A stretch of 64,000 nucleotides of DNA from Trichosphaerium sp. ATCC 40318 (lineage: Eukaryota > Discosea > Flabellinia > Trichosidae): assembly GCA_038496445.1 (NCBI GenBank), contig JALMLS010000353.1:248001-312000 (forward strand), read 5' to 3'. This document shows, one piece after another, positions 1 to 12,700 of this stretch (the stretch's first letter is position 1; the number at the start of each line of letters is the position of its first letter). The notes below the pieces were generated by a model. That model searched no databases, was not told where the DNA came from, and worked only from the letters and a program-made list of their open reading frames with translations. A program made the translations under genes and the position numbers.

Positions 1-1097
1 ACGCACGCTCTTGAAGGTAGAAACGGTGCTGTACAAAAGCCTCATGGTAAGTGCCATATTTGCAAGTACAGAGGATGTGATAAAGCGGTTTATTTCGAAA
101 GAGGTACAAAATAGCAGTAAAATACCCCATCACGCACGTATTAACATCGTAGGTCGTGTACACGACTTTTGCAGCAGGCGCCACGCAGAAATGGCTATGC
201 AGAATAACGAATGGCCTCCGCCTTCCTGTATGGACTACACTAAAATGTGCGCACTTCCCGGGTGCAAAAAGGCAGTATTCTTCGATGAGGCACGCCAAAT
301 ATCTTACGACTATTGTGGACGCACCCACTCCATGAGAGCCAACGAAAGAGGCTTGTTGCCATCGAGACAAGGCTATGAGCGGTGTTTCAAAGGTACACCT
401 CTCAGAGAGCGTCAAATGGGCCTAAACCTCATCCAAATAATGTCACTTAATACTCTATTGGCTAGGTGACAACTACACGCTATCAGTTATGACGAATAGA
501 CATCCTAAATACGAAAACATCAAATATCAGTTTATCTCCAAGTGGAAAAAGAGAGAAACCAACCCTTATGGTACTGTTAGAGTCCAGCGCATACTACAGA
601 TAGACCCAAGCCCTGAACGTATTGAAGTATTCAAGAAAATGACCAAAATGTTGGGAGGAGAAGATACCGTCGAAAGAAGGTTCCATGGCACTTCTAGCTT
701 ATGTGATATTGGTATCAGACTCAATGCGAAGCCTTGTAATAGCCAAGACTGCTGTATCTGCAATATTTGTAGAATAGGCTTTAAACTAACGCAAGGAAAG
801 CCGTTTCAGCGTTATGGATCTGCCTTGTACTTTTCTTCTGTTTCTGGAAAGTCTAATGATTATGCTAATAAATCAGAGAGGATAATAGGAGGAAAGAGGT
901 GGAGGTGTATGTTCCTTTGTAAGGTTATAACAGGGAGAGTATTTAAAACAAAGGATAATGGTGAACACTTTACTGGACCTCCTAAAGGCTTTAATTCTGT
1001 TCTTGGAGAAGTTGGTCATGTGCTTAACTATGACGAACTAGTTGTTTATGATCCTAAGCAAGTTTTACCTTCTTATTTGATTGTATACACAATGTAG
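1..1097 (+). CDS. PARP-like ADP-ribosyltransferase with two N-terminal Cys/His modules (5' partial)
   Basis: Exons <1-103, 153-392, 466-1097 (introns of 49 and 73 bp, GTAC...TAG) give an open frame from base 1 to TAG at 1095-1097; the start lies upstream of the window. Two short zinc-finger-like modules come first: one with CHIC, GC, FCSRRHA, then one with CALPGC and YCGRTHS, each a C-x-C/GC...C-x3-H pattern. A PARP-type catalytic domain follows: His in RRFHGT, Tyr in SALYFSSVSGKS, and Glu in YDELVVY form the H-Y-E triad expected of mono- or poly-ADP-ribosyltransferases. The Cys cluster just after HGT (CNSQDCCICNIC) is typical of the fungal/plant subgroup of PARP-like proteins. An AATAAA lies about 30 bp past the stop. 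Substrate and compartment cannot be read from the sequence. The family call is firm; the exact N-terminus is unknown. Confidence 0.85.
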
Positions 1098-3494
1098 TAC
1101 CTCATATTGGGTATTGTAATTAAGCAATAAAAACTAGTTTATATCACTGACGTGAGTAGAGTAAATTTAAATACTCTCGAGGTCGCACTTCCCGCTGTAA
1201 ATGTGGTATTTTATACTTTACGATGTCTGTCCGAGCCACCAAATGCAAGTGTTAAACCATTCATTAAGGTATGTAGCACGTGATACTCGTTGCTCACAGT
1301 AGCTATCTGGATTACCAGATTTGCCATCTTTGGTAATATTACGTTACTCAAGAGGTTGTTTGACATGTTATTAAATAAATACTTCACTGTCGGCATTCAT
1401 TTTTAGTTCACTGAGTTCAAATACAGAATTGTTTCTTTAAAAGATCAGAATTTCAGCAGAACAGCTGTAGACGCTACCAGTTTTAACCCGAACCCAGAAT
1501 CGACGCAAGGAAATGCGTATAAGTACAAACATTTTAATCGGTGGTTTTTTATTCGCTGAGTAAGTAAAGTCAAGAATGCGCTACACAATACGTGGCTGAC
1601 ACCAGGTATCGTAAAAACTATCGTTTCAAAAAGTATGAAAGTCTCCAATAGTGCTAAAGTAGTAAATAGAGATTTATGAATCTAAAGTACTACGAGGTAG
1701 CATCAAAGAGGTACAAATCAAGTACAGAAAAAAAGAGCAGATATTCTGTACTTGCAATTGAAATCTCGCAGTTTTCACCAGTTTCTGAAGCTTTTAAGAA
1801 CACTGCATTGTGAGCACCTCATCATTCGATATAACAGTCATGAATACAGCATCTCCTATATCAAGTTCATACGATCAACAGGGAGTATACATCTCAAAGT
1901 CTCATTTGCAAAAGAAATTGAATAAAAGCAAGCGTACGCCATTTCTACGCTACAACTAAATTTCCTCTACCTAATATCCGTCGATTTAACCATCGCGTGA
2001 ATATTTTATTGACATTTTTTATTTAAGGCTATGTTGGTATCGATGGACGGTGTTGGTTGGAGCTAAAACGAATACAAAATAATCCTGCAAATGTACAAAC
2101 AAAACGGAGAAAAAGACTTCCGACCCGAGGTCCTCTTCCTCCAGGTTCGTTCATTTTCCTCATTGCAAATCTAGAGGCTAACAGCTTGTGATTTGAACTA
2201 ACTTCAGTACTACAGAAGTTGAAGAATACCGTAAAATCGTTGCTGCTTGTGGGTTTCTTGGCAAACCCTCAATTTAAAACAACCACTTTTTAAAGACTAA
2301 ACAATTGCGCTATTTAGGCTACGGCCAATTTTTATTACAAGACAACATGTAAAGAACCTCAAACTCCTACCGTAAAGCTGTCTTAAACCTTGTCAAAGTC
2401 GCAACATATTTGTAAATAATACTTGTACAAACCACAAAATAAAATTAAAGTATTCTTGTGATCCTAGCGTTCTCAAGAAGTTATCAAGAAAAATACTATA
2501 AGATACAAAAAGGCTTCGTTTCTAGTATGGGCAAACGGTCTTTAAAATGCATTCTATTGTACATACAAAAGCTAGTATTAGGGCTTGTAAAATAGCAGAA
2601 AAACATGTAACAACAAGTCATCGATGCTCAGCAAACATTGTACTGCCTGGTGGTTTAGGTGAGCGCTCGTCTGTCGAAGTTGACGGAAGGCTATAGCGTT
2701 CCCCGTTGGTGCGATTGTACTTAGCGCAAATATAGGGAGCATTTAATGGCTTAAAGGTTTTGTAGTCGACTACGAAAACAGCAAAGAAATACGTACTTGT
2801 AAGGCCTTGAATAATGTTGGTTAGATCACAAATTCCAACGTACCATCTAGCCAGGCTAATTGGAAAGTTGTTTTTTAAGCCAAGCCCAGAACTATAAGCC
2901 ACATCTAAATCGAATATCACGTGCTTTCAAAACGAACAAATTGTCTTTTTGTTTAGAAGAATACATTTAACGTGGATCGTTACTCATACACCACTAGTCG
3001 TTGTTACAAGGATACTTCTCTATATAACATTGATATTTCATTGTTTTGGACCCACAAGTGTATTTAGGATATGAGGTAAACTATAACATGATAACGCTCC
3101 CAAGAGTAGAATAGAAAGAGTGAAGAGGAGAAGTATTGTTGAGGTGCGTATCTGTCAGTTTTTCTAAACTTTGGAGCTTTTTTAATAAATCACATTGTCA
3201 AGAAAGCAGTCCCTCGCTAAATCCATGTTTGGTTGTAAGGTAATTTTAGTGTTTGTGGAAATAATCATAGCCGCAGATTATGGTCTCACAAAAGAGACTG
3301 AAATTGTCCTGTTTTGGTTGAGCAAACAGGAGTTTCTCCTCTCGGAATATCCTTTGTTTACCAATACCACCTATAGACAACAATTAATAACATAGGTTAC
3401 TCTGCTTCAATTATTAACCGTATATAAATAGTTTGTTGTGAGTACAATTTATATTATTTACAAGTTGAGAATAGTAGAAGTGCTAGCACTGTTA
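1098..3494. other. Gene-poor stretch, nothing recognised
   Basis: 2.4 kb between the PARP-like stop and the 3' end of the mitochondrial carrier. All frames are broken by stops. The longest open stretch, about 100 codons on the minus strand at 2618-2920, has no recognisable motif and no convincing splice partners. No RNA gene or mobile-element protein was recognised. It may hold the 3' UTRs of the two flanking genes and a non-coding gene I cannot see. Confidence 0.5.
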
Positions 3495-4869
3495 CTATGT
3501 TGTGAGCATGTGATTATCGATAAAGTATTGCTCCAAACCCTTTAATAAAAGTAAACGAGTAAATAGCATTAGACTTATGCTCGAAACGTCACAGTGGTCA
3601 TAAATTTGAGATAAATATAATTGTAATATATTACGCACCTTCCATACTATGGTGAACATAATAGACTGTAAGCAGTTACCAACTATCCTTGTTCTTAGAC
3701 CACGTTGCCATAATCCAAGAACTCCCTCTTTTTGTACAATCATTTTTATTACTTTTGTATAACCTACAAAAACCCATTTAGCACGTGTTACCTAACGGTA
3801 TTTTTTTCCAAGGTATGTTAGTTTTCGTTACTTACTTATTGGTTCGCGGTATGTCTGTTTTGTTGTTTTGACAACCCTTATACCATTAGAAATCGTATCA
3901 GATACAATAGCTGAACAGAAACCCATCAAAGCATTGCGACATAGATTACTTCCAAAACTGGAAGCTTCAGGTAATGTTTGATTTAGAACGTTATGTACAA
4001 AGAACCAAGGATAGTGACCGATGAACGATGCTAAGCATAGCATTAAACGATATGAGCCTTATGCAGCAAATCCTAGGGTGTGGAGTACGTACTAGTAAAA
4101 GTGCCAAGACTTCCATGGTACAAAACAGGTACACCACCAATTCTTATCTTATTTCTTAGTACTTTTATTCCTGCTTTTCCTTCAACTTGAAGAATAGTCT
4201 TGAAGGTATCCAAAGGCATTAAATTAACTCTCCATAAAGCAGCACAACCTACAGTTACTATGAACAAACGAGAGGAACTGATGGTTACGGAATATAGAAA
4301 GGTACCTGATGCAGCAAGTGTTTGTATAGCTGCTGGCAGATCTCTAGTCTGTGGATAGTGCTTAAGAAGCTCTAGCATACCAGCATTAGCGGCTGTATCC
4401 CCAAATCTACTTAAAGGCCCTTGAAATAGTGCAGGAAGTAATCCACGATAAAACCTTCAAAACAAATTAGTTTGACATAATCACGTGTTGAAGGTTTTAA
4501 ATTTTTTTACCTTCGTACACCTCCTTGACTGTATATAATTTTAATGGCCGTAAACATCGACTTTGTGCCATGACGATATTGGTAGTTCATGGTTGTATGA
4601 AGCCACATGAGAGAAAAAACCTACGATAAACTGTTTGCCCTTTTTTTCTATCTTCAGAAAAACCAAGCTGTTTAACGGAAAATTATAAAAATACGCCTGT
4701 AGCGGACCTGCGTGAACATTGCAGCTGCTCCAGGTACTCCACCATTTATTGCACGTATTCTGGCTTGCTTCAGGATATCGGCAGTTGTCTCATAAGTGTC
4801 TTCAGGGATATTGTCGCTGCTTCGTATTTAAATAGTGAACCCACTACGCTCTACGCACGGAAGACTCAT
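3495..4869 (-). CDS. Mitochondrial carrier family protein with degenerate signatures
   Basis: Eight exons (4859-4869, 4708-4819, 4511-4620, 4306-4454, 4093-4248, 3836-4030, 3639-3763, 3495-3539) give 300 aa, the usual size of a three-repeat SLC25 carrier. Repeat 2 carries a proper signature, MPLDTFKT, followed by VEG and a YHG helix motif. Repeats 1 and 3 have lost the canonical Px[DE]xx[KR]: the matching positions read [15 protein letters not shown] and [11 protein letters not shown]. This pattern, with [20 protein letters not shown] between, matches a plant, algal and protist carrier subfamily of unknown substrate. It should sit in the inner mitochondrial membrane with six helices. The 11-bp first exon and its 39-bp intron are the weakest part; the start could differ. 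Confidence 0.85.
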
Positions 4870-5255
4870 TCTAGTGCGTAACTCACGTATTCGTATTAAA
4901 TGTTGGATAAAGCGTTGTGTTAGTGCCGTTCAGTGACACCAATGTTGTGTTTAGTGAACTCAAAGCACTTCTAAAGTTGAAAAAGCAAGTTTAACAACAA
5001 ATTGATCAATCCTCAGAATGACACTCCAATACTATCCTATTTAATTAATCAACAGACTATTCAGGTCTTCTTAGCCCTCTAAAAATGATTTGACGCCTTC
5101 AATAGCAACATACCTTTCAACTACACCTCGCGACTCTGTTTCATCACGAGGGTAATATATTAGATTAATAGTGGCTTGGCACGGGGTTCAAACGCAATCT
5201 GTCTTAAACGATTCTTCCGCTATTTTAAGCGAGCTCAACAACACAAGCAGCTACG
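4870..5255. other. Divergent intergenic region, no gene seen
   Basis: 386 bp between two divergently transcribed genes (carrier on minus, unknown 547-aa protein on plus). It must hold both promoters. No recognisable ORF or RNA gene was found. Confidence 0.5.
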
Positions 5256-7900
5256 ATGTCAAATACTCAAGCAGATCCATTTGATCCTCTATTACAAGCG
5301 TTTTTAAGCAAAACAGCAGCTGAAATCGCTTCACAGGACACTTCCACTATTTTAGATAAATTTACACAGATGCCAGATTTACAGCTACGTAATAAGGTTA
5401 GAGAGTTGGTGACAGGAGAACTCGTCAAAAAAGGGCACAAGTATGTAACTTACGCCGTTTTTGCGTACTAAAACGGCTGTTAAGCTTAGCTGAGCTACAA
5501 AGCAAGCGTACAAAAGCCGTATACGACCTTTGGACTGCAGATCAAAACCTCCGCCCTAAAACAAAAGAAATGGCGTTATGCGCTCTATCAGCGCTAGCGC
5601 CAATGTGGACAGCAAATCAATTATTTTCTATACTACAAGTACGTAAATTCACAATCTATTGTACCAATCAACACTACGCATATGCTTGATTACGCATAAA
5701 GCAAAACCAAATCAATTTATTGAATCAAAGAAAAAAAACAGCATCTAAATCGCTCTTTACAAAAAATGTACTAAAATACGTTATTAGCATGGTGGTAACC
5801 TTGATACAATATTGCCAGTATTATTATCGCGTAAGAACGAGTTGACGTTAACTCAGTTATTCTTATTGCTTGAAAACGCTTTCGTTGATTGTCCTCAAAG
5901 TGAGTCTAAGAAGGAAATCATAAATATTCTGGGCGCCAGGTACGATTTTTTGATAAAAGGATATGATTGTCGTTTGGAATTTTAAACAACTTTTCTGGAA
6001 AATACCTGAATTTTCGTTTCCAAAATGACTCAGTGATTTTGGCTTGTATTTTTGACTAGGGATGTCAATGTTGTTTACTTGGATATAGGCACCCTGAATT
6101 AAGTGCAGATCAATTGCTTACGCTTATACCTTATGTTAATGAGCCTTCACAAGAGGAGTTTTTGACTATTCTTAACCAACACAGACAAAAATTAACTCCA
6201 GTTCAATTGCTCAAATTACTTGCTTTCAGCTCAAGAAATGCACCTCCGGCATTTAGAGAAACACTTGGAATCGCAGAACAAAAGCTTGTATGCACACTAT
6301 TTTATTTCAAACAAATTTTACAAAAAATCGGTTTTGGAATTGTTGCTCACTGACCTGATGTCACTTCCCTTAACTTTATTGATAAAAAGGTTGCTGAAAT
6401 AGAAACCAAAGAACCTAAAACTGACACCAGCTTTGGATTTGTCATACCTGCTGATAGTGGTACGTCAAGTGAATAGCTCAAAAGTTTCTTTTAGATATTA
6501 TAATTGTTCCACTACTTACAAGCCACCTTAGGTGTAACATGCACAAAATCTACTCCAGGAGCGCTACAACAATTTAAGTATCCTTTTTTATTATTTTTTA
6601 AATGTCAATCTATCACGTGCCACAAAATGGAACATTTTAATTTAGCCTTAACATAAATATACTCGCAGAAAAAGACAAGTATTTTACTGAAGTTTCATTG
6701 GTTAATATGACAGAAGTTAAGATTACTATTGTATTGACAGGGACCCTTCCTCCGAACAAGGTCTGTTAGAATACCACCTACATGTGCCTTTGAACTAACA
6801 AACCTATTAAGGGAGCTTCTGTTTATTTCGTCACACCTGCTCCCGAGTATTCACAGTCAGAACTTCAAGCGTATATAACACCTGCAAAACCTTCATGCAC
6901 AGTTATTATATCAACAATAAATACTACTGGTATACCTCGAAATATGGGCATAGGTAAACAAAAAAACGCGCATGACAGTGACACTTGCGTTTCAATGTAA
7001 AGTTCTCCTTGACTTTTTTTGGAAACGAAACAAAGTTGGTGTTCTGGTTCTAATCAGTTTATTAGGCATTGTAGTAAAACCACTTAATCAAGTCAACCAA
7101 GATATTAATACTCTTGTGAATAGTCTTAAAATAGGTGGGACAAGATCTCCTTTGAAGAAGGAAAGAAAGCCTGGAGATTTTTCTGTCAAGATTACAACTG
7201 GAGACTTACATTCTTTCATGTTACGAGAAACGGATGACATTAACACATTATTACGAATGGCTGCAAACCGATGGAATGTACCATCTCGTTTATATGGTAT
7301 GATAGCTATAGTTTAGGTAGTATAGTCTATGTTGTAAACTTACTTGTTGTAGAGCTACAAGACGAGAATTTTAGGACGTTTAATCCTGATGATAAATGTA
7401 GTAGTTGTATTCAAGAAAACGATGTTTTAAGATTACAGAGACATAATGACTTACGTGATATGGCAAACCAACCTTCCACATCTTTCAGTAATATATCTAT
7501 ACCAGCGCCAAGTGTTCAAGGACAGTTTCCTGCTCCACGTACGTCTAATTGAAAGAAGTCTTTATATTCCGGAAAAAAAATTTGTTTTACTTGTACTACC
7601 ACGTGTTATCACTTTCATGAGATCTTTGTTATTATTGCTCATCAAGTAATACTGTTAGGTTTTCTATGAGTTATTATAGCGGAGTTATTTGATTTTTCAA
7701 TGTTGTTTCAGTGACCTCTAACTTCTTTGTTTATAGCAAGTAATAAATGGCGAGCAGAAAATACAGACTTACCTTTATACTCTCCTGCTAAACCTGAGAG
7801 AAATACAGATTCTTTTAAGTTTACTACAAGTGTTGATAGATCTAATGGCGGAATATTCAAATTACCAGGAAACGGAACTAACTTTAAATTCAACTGGTAA
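5256..7900 (+). CDS. Unrecognised 547-aa multi-domain protein
   Basis: Eleven exons (5256-5440, 5485-5638, 5788-5939, 6089-6287, 6390-6459, 6532-6577, 6646-6760, 6812-6953, 7066-7296, 7353-7538, 7737-7900) join in frame from ATG to TAA. I do not recognise the family. Roughly residues 1-230 are acidic and helical with repeated Leu patterns, like an alpha-solenoid. Residues ~255-370 look like a beta-sandwich (alternating hydrophobics, EVKITIVLTGTLPP, VTPAPEYS). Residues ~395-465 (KITTGDLHSFMLRETDD ... YELQDENF ... LRL) resemble a ubiquitin-like or PB1-like fold. The tail is Ser/Pro/Asn-rich with Phe-Lys pairs. No signal peptide or membrane segment is visible, so it is probably cytosolic or nuclear. 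The domain guesses are inference from composition only. Confidence 0.7.
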
Positions 7901-8185
7901 AATAAAAGCAAATAAAAATAGTAATAAACTTGTAAAACCAAATTGTGCTCTTATTTTGATCCCTGCACATATAGGCCATACATGCTAGAACATGTTGTAT
8001 TGGTGTCTCAAATGAGATCAAGGATGTCTGTGTGACTGCTGACTTAATTAAAAATCGGTTTAAGTTGTTTTAACAATTTTTGTTTGTTACTTAGAACGCA
8101 CTTGGCGGGATTGATGATTGTGCGTTTATAGGTTCTTTGGATCAAGTAATAAGCTTTGGCGCTATTTTCACCATTACCTTTAACC

Positions 8186-8788
8186 ATGGCCTCACTTACT
8201 AAGAAACGAGCAGTTGAACGTATGTACTTTATTCTATATTTTCCTTTGCTAACTCTAATGTGTTAAGAATGCTCTTCGGTTTCATTTCATACTCTGCCTT
8301 CAGATATTCTTGTAGAAATAGCTACATATGACAGCCATGCATTCAGTACTTGTCATAAGCTATCAAAGCGGATAGCAATACGAACACATTACACTCCACA
8401 ACTTAAAAGAAAAGGCATGTGGTACACATGGCATAAAAATGGTACAATCAAGTCAAAGGTCTATTACGTTCATGGTGTAAGACAAGGTGAAGCATTGACA
8501 TTTCATTCCAATGGTGTAAAAGAATCAGAGTGTATTTTAAAAGATGGTGAAGAAGAAGGAGAGATACGAAAGTGGTATGTTAACGGGAAAATAAGACAAC
8601 ATTATCTAGCGTCAAATGGTATAAAGAGTGGGTTTTATACAGAATGGCACATCACTGGTAACAAGTACATTACATGTAATTATAAAGACGGGCTTAAATG
8701 TGGAGAATACAAACAGTGGTCAAAAAAAGGAGCATTTCTATTTGCACTGCAGTATGCAGAGGGTGGTGGACTTGTTTGTACAAAATAA
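8186..8788 (+). CDS. MORN_2-type repeat protein with F-box-like N-terminus
   Basis: Exons 8186-8219 and 8304-8788 (intron 84 bp) encode 172 aa. The C-terminal ~125 residues are about five imperfect repeats of the W-x(3-5)-NG...Y..G...G pattern (WYTWHKNG, TFHSNGVKES, KWYVNGKIR, EWHITGNK, KQWSKKG), as in MORN_2 / YwqK-like proteins. The short N-terminus (ILVEIATYDSHAF ... CHKLSKRI) resembles a degenerate F-box. Small F-box-like plus MORN proteins are common in amoeba-infecting giant viruses, so transfer in either direction is possible; the spliced first intron shows the gene is now, or has always been, a host gene. AATAAA follows the stop directly. Function is unknown. Confidence 0.75.
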
Positions 8789-9773
8789 AATCAAAACATA
8801 AAACTAATAAAAACGTACATTCTGTGTATTCGAAACACGTGTTGAGTTCAATGTATGTCTTTGAGCAATGAACAAAAAGCTAAGAGTGCCTTCCAGGAGT
8901 TCGTGCTACCTGCCCGAAGTTCCCTATCTACGTAGAAGACAAGCTTTATTGCCTACATCGCATGTAGGACTTTCTTTGCCCATACTAGGACTGCCGCCTA
9001 CAACGCTTGCAGGACTTTTGCCTACAACGCTTGCAGGACTTTTGCCTACAACGCTTGCAGGTCTTTCGCCTACAACGCTTGCAGGTCTTTCGCCTACAAC
9101 GCTTGCAGGACTTTTGCCTGCAACGCTTGCAGGACTTGCTAATTGGTTCACGTTAAAGGACTTATAAACAGTTTACTCGCTGGAATAAAATTATTGTGGT
9201 TTCTCGACAATGAATACTAGACGTATTACCAGCTCAGTAAATCGTGATTTTTGAGTTTTTTGTGCATGTTTCAAAAAACTTTGAACTGGTTATACACGTG
9301 AGAGTGTAATAATCGTGTAAGCGTGCGCGCAGAAAAGCCACTTTGTGCAATATATGAGTAGAAAAGAAATAGCACAGTGAACTCTTTTGTAGCGTACTAA
9401 AAAGAGGTCCTACGGTTAATACCTACGAAATAAACACTCCAATGTGCTCGTAGCACCGTATTATTGAGTTCTACTTTGCTTCGCTACTTGTTGTTTGAAT
9501 TTTCCTATTTTCAGTGTTGGATCGTTAATTGTTGTTGGTGGGTAGCTTTTGGCTTGAATGTAGAAAGGGTTAAACGGTGGGTACAGGAAAACTAATTTAG
9601 ACGAGTTGGTACAACTTTAGGCAAACGCGATAAAGCAAGCGTACAACGTGTATGCTCATGTTTTATCTTCGCTTGCCAAAATAGTATTGAACAGTCTTAA
9701 ACAAGAGTCAAAAAGAGTAATTACAGTATTATTCGTATGGCAGAGCGTGTGTGGATGTAAACAATACATTACT
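8789..9773. other. Intergenic region with minisatellite, no gene seen
   Basis: 985 bp between the MORN-type gene and the RhoGEF start. Apart from the 24-bp tandem repeat it shows several CACGTG-containing sites (for example near 8837 and 9296) and no supported gene. An open frame of 99 codons runs through the repeat, but it consists mostly of the repeated octapeptide and I do not call it a gene. Confidence 0.5.
8999..9137. repeat. 24-bp minisatellite, about 5.8 units
   Basis: Tandem units start at 8999, 9023, 9047, 9071, 9095 and 9119 (the last partial). Each is 24 bp and begins TACAACGCTTGCAGG. Two variants alternate in blocks: GACTTTTGCC and GTCTTTCGCC endings. More decayed related units precede it from about 8953. 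Because 24 is a multiple of three, the plus frame stays open through the array and reads as a Leu/Thr/Ala/Gly octapeptide. Confidence 0.9.
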
Positions 9774-12700
9774 ATGTCGCTTAGCTCAACATACCATCCA
9801 CCGTCAAAAAGTAAACGGGAAAAGAAGTCATCTAAGACGCCGAAGAGCCCTAGGAGATCAAAACGCGACAAAAAATCGAAACAGAATTTGAAGCGACCCG
9901 AACATCCTCCACCAGCACCAAGTACTAATGGTGAAACCAACCAACGCAGCCTGGCGGCCTCAAGCGCTACTACACGCTCTCGGAGTACTGCTGTACAACA
10001 GAAATCAAAACGGCCTGAAAAGCCGGCTCCAACAATGCCAAAGCGGCCAGCAAATCGAGGAAAGCTAACGCAAAGTTATTCACCACAAACAATTACCTTC
10101 GGTGCAAATCAACCGCGTGGAGCCACAGGAGGTATTTCTAATAGGATAAAGCTATTCGAGAGCGTTAGCCAACGAAGTAATGGAGCTACAGTGTCACAAA
10201 ATCATTTACCAAGCCTCTCTCTATCGCAGGGTAGTGATGCTCCCCCTTTGCCAAAACGAGTACAAAAACCGACAATTACAACAACGCCCAATTCTCTACT
10301 GTACGCCAGTCAACCACTAGTACAATTATTGTTAATAACTTACAACTACACAGACCGCCACCAGACGAAGACCCACCTCAATTAAAGCAACCATCTCCCA
10401 GAACAGATAAATCGCGTAATAGAGGTACAGACGCTGATATTTAACCAATACAACCATGAAGCAAACTTGCTAAAACTAAACAAGGTTTCACTATAAAAGA
10501 AGTAATAGACACCGAGAAACAGTTTCTCGAAGATTGCAACATTATACTATCCGTACGTTGCGTTGTTTTCACCCCTCAACCGCTAAAAATCGTTAAATGG
10601 AAATAATTCTTACAAATGCTTTTTTAGAAGTACTATGTGCCTCTATTGGCTAGTGCGCCTAGTGTCCTTTCAGAGGAAGAGGTTGAGCGCGTATTCGGTA
10701 ACATTGAAGAAATTGTAAATGTTAGCACAGATGTACGCTTTAGATAGCTTCAGGACCTTATTTATTCGCTGTGACCATGCTCTAATGTTTCTTTATAGTT
10801 CTACATTGATCTCTTGACTGCTACAGCTGACAACGACGAACTTGGTCAATTGTTTCAAAATAAGGTAAAAAATTAACCCACTGCCTTTACCCAGCGTAAT
10901 ATTCTTCGTTCTTAACTGGTTTCAGGTGAAAGCTTTGTCTAGTGCATATACACGTTACAACGCACGACATGGCGCTGCATTGAGTCTATATGAGTCATTG
11001 AAGCGTAAAAACAAACCATTTCAGTCATTCTATAACGTACAATACAATCATTGTTTTTTTTTTGTTTTTAACGTTTTTTCTGTAGTCTGCTTTCAAGGAT
11101 CCTGATTGCAAGGGTCTTGATATGTTATCGTATATTATTAAACCAGTACAACGCGTATGTAAATACCCTCTATTCATAAAGGTAAGGAAGCGAAACAATA
11201 ACCTTGATGATTGTTTATACAATTATTATCTGTTCTGATTTTTTTGTTTTTCAATAGACGCTACTCCAGTACACACCAAATTATCATAATGACTTTGAAC
11301 CTTTGACAAAAGCTCTGGAGATGTACAACGAACTATTAAGTACTACAAATGCAACAGCAAAGGAGGTACGAATTAAATTATTCGTATATTTTTGTGCTCA
11401 ATGTTGGTGTTAGGTGGAAAGTCTTCATAATATTTTACGTGTGGAGACAGCTTTGTCTGGTCTTCCTGAGGTAACAATATATTATTATTATTTAGTTAAT
11501 TGTGACTTACTAAATACTAGAATTTGCGGTTATTAGTGCCAGGGCGTCATTATATACAAGAAGCAGATTTTAGGAAAGTTACAAAACGGACAGGTAATTT
11601 TTTTTGTTAGACTTTATTGTTTTTCTTGGTCTCCAGATCATTGGTAGAGATAATTCGAATGTATGCTGATGTAACAATATAGGTCATGACCAAGGCCGTC
11701 ATTTATTTATGTTTACAGATATGATACTGTACGCTAAGGTACATCAAAGCTCACTACTACTATTTACTACTATTGCTTTTTTTTGCAGTTTTATATACGC
11801 TTAAAAGCTTCTCTGACGCGATTAGGATATTGGTAAAGGGAAATACGAGTACAAGGGTATATTACCATTCATTCTATGCAAGTTCGACGATTTATCAAAT
11901 CCAGGTTCGTATTATAATCTCAAAGTCGTGATAATCGCGTGACAATAATCTCTTTGCGCTTTACATTCTTATTGTTGTTTAATTTTACACTTGGAGCTTT
12001 TTTGGTTAAAACATGTTTTTTAGAACAAGAGCGTTATCAGATTGGTATTATGCGCTTGGATAGCTCTCAGAAGCAATATGTCATAAAGACAAAGGATAAA
12101 CGTATTAAAGATAACTGGTTAAGAGTTATACTAGAGCAGAAAAAGATTGTTACTGAAAAGGAAGAAGCAGGGATTTATCCAAATGTCAGTAAAGGTAAAT
12201 GTTTTTTTGTTTGTTTTTTCGTCTGTTATGATGCTGATTGTCTTTCTTTTAGTTTTTGCTAAGCTCGTACAAGAAGAGAACATAAATGTTCATGTAAACT
12301 ATGAATTAGATACACTTCAAATGGAGAATAAGATCGCTGGTTGGAAGGTAACCATTTCCACAATTTTTAAAGTTTGGGAAGAAATTGACATCCTGAGTTT
12401 TCTTGAGCTTTTCTTGAGTTGCCTTTTATTTCATTTTATAAATTGTTACTTATGCTTCTTTCTAGAACAATAAAGCTTCTCGTAGATTCCTTAAGGATGG
12501 TGAATTAAGGGTTTATAAAGACGCAAAATCAGAGCCAGAAAGGCGTCATATATTCTTATTTGATGACATTTGTCTCATATGTATTAAGCGTGCTATGAAG
12601 AGTGCAAAGTCTAAAAAGCCTTTTGTATATAAGGCAACTATTAACTTATCTGCTACACTTGTAGAAGACTTGTTTGACTCTCAAGGTAAGAAGAAAAAAA

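Noticed and set aside
2618-2920. 100-codon minus-strand open frame in the gene-poor stretch
   Set aside because: No motif, no splice partners and no support from neighbours; within chance length for the region.
8953-9142. CRISPR-like array
   Set aside because: Direct head-to-tail units without spacers, in a eukaryotic context.
8924-9151. Minus-strand open frame across the minisatellite
   Set aside because: It is the antisense reading of the 24-bp repeat; open only because 24 is divisible by three.
9648-9773. Upstream ATG at 9648 as RhoGEF start
   Set aside because: The extra 42 residues are hydrophobic and unlike the basic Pro/Ser-rich N-terminus; 9774 is the more likely start.
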